DNA of 64,000 bases, taken from the NCBI GenBank assembly GCA_910578865.1, contig CAJTRM010000003.1:1-64000 (forward strand), read 5' to 3'. The translations under genes and the position numbers were made by a program. The DNA is from an uncultured Dorea sp. (lineage in GTDB: Bacteria > Bacillota_A > Clostridia > Lachnospirales > Lachnospiraceae). Under the pieces are notes generated by a model that saw nothing but the letters and a program-made list of their open reading frames with translations, had not been told where the DNA came from and searched no databases. Below are positions 62,585 to 64,000 of the stretch, in pieces (positions within the stretch are counted from its first letter, which is position 1; each line of letters starts with the position of its first letter).

Positions 62585-63412
62585 ATGAAAATTATTGATA
62601 TGATGAAGAACAGGCATGCTTTGATCGGTATGGTACATGCCCTTCCCCTGCCCGGCACTATGAATTACGGAGGCAGTATGGATGGGATTATAGAGAAAGC
62701 CGTCCAGGATGCACAGGTGCTTGAGAAGGCGGGATTTGACGCGGTATTAGTGGAGCCGACCTTAGACTGCCCCTCGGGGATGCCGCGCGGACAGCTTCAA
62801 CTGGCGGCTATGAGTGTGATCTGCGGCGCTGTAAGAAGTGCGGTCAGTGTTCCCATGGGTGTATCGTACTATACGGAGGACTGCATGGATATGTTTGCGA
62901 TTGCAAGGGCGTGCGGAGCGGATTTCGTAAGAGTTACGACATTTGTGGATACCGTTATCTTCCCATCGGGAGTATCTTACCCAAATGCGGTACGTGTATG
63001 GGAGGTGCAAAGACAGGAGAATATGCGTGACATCGCCGTGCTGGCAGATATACAAGTAAAGCATGGGAAGCTGATGTATCCCGATACCAGATTGGAGGAA
63101 TCTGCGTATTTCGCACAGAAGCAGGGGGCGGATGCAGTGATTGTCACAGGAACTGTCACAGGCGAGGAGACGCCTGTGGATACGATCCGGAGAGTTAGGC
63201 GCGCAGTAACGGTTCCTGTTGTTGTGGGAAGCGGTGTGACCGCCGGTAATATTCGATCACAGATGTGCGAGGCGGACGGTTTTATTATCGGATCTTCCAT
63301 CAAAGAACAGGGAAGGCTTGAGGCTCCTGTCGATCAAAGGCTGGCGGAAGAGATCACAGCCGCCCGAAGTAACCTTTCATGTGGTCAGGAAGGGAGTGAA
63401 GAACAGGCATGA
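62585..63412 (+). CDS. BtpA/SgcQ-family TIM-barrel protein
   Basis: The 275-aa protein starts with the BtpA hallmark GMVHALPLPGTMNYGG and carries 'MRDIAVLADIQVKHG' and 'VVVGSGVTAGNIRSQMCEADGFIIGSSIK' of the family. BtpA-type proteins are TIM barrels; some sit in sugar operons (SgcQ of E. coli) and most are functionally undefined. It starts 8 bp after the kinase, and its stop overlaps the next start (ATGA). Confidence 0.88.
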   Translation: MKIIDMMKNRHALIGMVHALPLPGTMNYGGSMDGIIEKAVQDAQVLEKAGFDAVLVEPTLDCPSGMPRGQLQLAAMSVICGAVRSAVSVPMGVSYYTEDCMDMFAIARACGADFVRVTTFVDTVIFPSGVSYPNAVRVWEVQRQENMRDIAVLADIQVKHGKLMYPDTRLEESAYFAQKQGADAVIVTGTVTGEETPVDTIRRVRRAVTVPVVVGSGVTAGNIRSQMCEADGFIIGSSIKEQGRLEAPVDQRLAEEITAARSNLSCGQEGSEEQA

Positions 63413-64000
63413 AAATGATAGGATATCTTTCTCTGGGGTATCCCACTCTTGAGAAAAGTATTGAGATGGCTGACATTTACACGGAGCATGGATGTGATGC
63501 GGTAGAGATCAGTATCCCCGGTCCGAATCCATGCTATGAAAAAGAAACAATAAGAAACTGGATGCAGGAGGCCTATCGGCAGAATTCGGATTATGAGATA
63601 TATTTTGAGGCGGTCAGGAGGATCAAGGCCAGACATCCGGAGCATGAGGTTTACACCATGGTGTATCAGGAGGTTCTTGATATGGTAACTCCTGAAAGAT
63701 ATGCTGATTTTTGTGTGCAGGCAGGCGTGGATTGTGTGATATCTGCCAATCTGACCGAAGCTTCCATACAGGCTCTTGACGAGAGGGGAGTTTTAAGGTG
63801 CTCCTTCGGAAGCTTTATCCTGGATCCGAAGCGCTTAAGGAGCTGCCTGCAGCCGGGAGGGCTCATCTATATGCAGACGCGCCCGTTCCCTGGCCAGACA
63901 GCACTCCCCGGGTATGAACGGCTGGAGGACGTCATCGCGTATATGCATGATCTTGGGATCGAGCGGCCGATCTATTGCGGAGGCGGGATAAAGAGCCCTC
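63409..64000 (+). CDS. TrpA-like (tryptophan synthase alpha family) TIM-barrel protein, 3' truncated by window
   Basis: The frame is open from ATG 63409 to the window end (197 codons). 'MKMIGYLSLGYPTLEKSIEMADIYTEHGCDAVEISIPGPNP' resembles the TrpA start (F-xxxGDP, GaD-iElg-P-SDP) with the TrpA glutamate in VEIS and an Asp-like position lost (I-P-G-P-N). 'GVDCVISANLT' and 'IYCGGGIKSP' match later TrpA strands. There is no trpB or other trp gene nearby, so this is more likely a repurposed aldolase of the same operon as the kinase and BtpA than a tryptophan enzyme. Confidence 0.75.
   Translation, partial: MKMIGYLSLGYPTLEKSIEMADIYTEHGCDAVEISIPGPNPCYEKETIRNWMQEAYRQNSDYEIYFEAVRRIKARHPEHEVYTMVYQEVLDMVTPERYADFCVQAGVDCVISANLTEASIQALDERGVLRCSFGSFILDPKRLRSCLQPGGLIYMQTRPFPGQTALPGYERLEDVIAYMHDLGIERPIYCGGGIKSP

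Noticed and set aside
63409..64000. True tryptophan synthase alpha subunit (trpA)
   Set aside because: No trpB or other trp genes are adjacent and the SDP signature is not conserved. It is kept as TrpA-like only.

Overview
The window looks like a chromosomal segment of a gut-type Lachnospiraceae (Clostridia, Firmicutes). Evidence is the sporulation genes (SpoIID/SpoIIQ-like, SpmA/SpmB), AGGAGG ribosome binding sites, a T-box leader with the clostridial CTCTCGTCC-type terminator, CUT1 sugar transporters, moderate GC, and a type IV pilus locus with DUF4860-like proteins. Genus cannot be fixed from sequence reading alone.

Layout. 1-1380: decayed polymorphic-toxin-like remnants and a probable type I toxin-antitoxin module (32-residue holin-like toxin plus antisense RNA). 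1385-6673: a leftward operon of a GH172/DUF2961 glycosidase, sugar-binding lipoprotein and two permeases, divergent from an AraC regulator. 6782-10646: LysR regulator, divergent class I aminotransferase, and a D-Ala-D-Ala carboxypeptidase. 10811-34274: the most striking region, about 23 kb on one strand. It holds a BTAD-type regulator, a 1208-residue serine-rich repeat adhesin (34 copies of a decapeptide), a 40-residue membrane protein, SecY2, Asp1, Asp2, Asp3, SecA2, four GtfA-like glycosyltransferases, one Gtf3-like transferase and three GtfB-like proteins. This is an accessory Sec export and glycosylation locus with an expanded glycosylation set. The promoter ahead of its regulator has perfect TTGACA and TATAAT boxes separated by a 19-bp spacer containing 11 consecutive G, a strong candidate for phase variation.

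34340-36599: AraC regulator and divergent sugar-type MFS transporter. 36651-42571: isoleucine T-box, ileS and, 3 bp downstream, glycogen phosphorylase. 42577-44688: SpoIID-like and SpoIIQ-like genes between two copies of a near-perfect 39-bp palindrome. 44757-49078: GIY-YIG protein and a leftward type IV pilus-like operon (PilC, four small membrane-anchored proteins, PilT) with no PilB in view. 49150-50946: transglutaminase-like lipoprotein and a hemolysin III family protein. 51128-52918: a DUF1266 gene split by an in-frame TGA where the family has Trp. 53139-54423: divergent spmA and spmB. 54487-59889: JetA-JetB-JetC (Wadjet/MksBEF-like SMC) with no JetD next to it. 60003-64000: OFA-type MFS transporter divergent from a PfkB-like kinase, BtpA-family and TrpA-like operon that runs off the window.

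How it works together: the accessory Sec locus would glycosylate the adhesin in the cytoplasm (GtfA/GtfB/Gtf3), modify it further through Asp2, and export it through SecA2-SecY2. The poly-G promoter would toggle the regulator and possibly the whole surface structure. Roles are assigned from recognised family features in the translated sequence; no database search was run.
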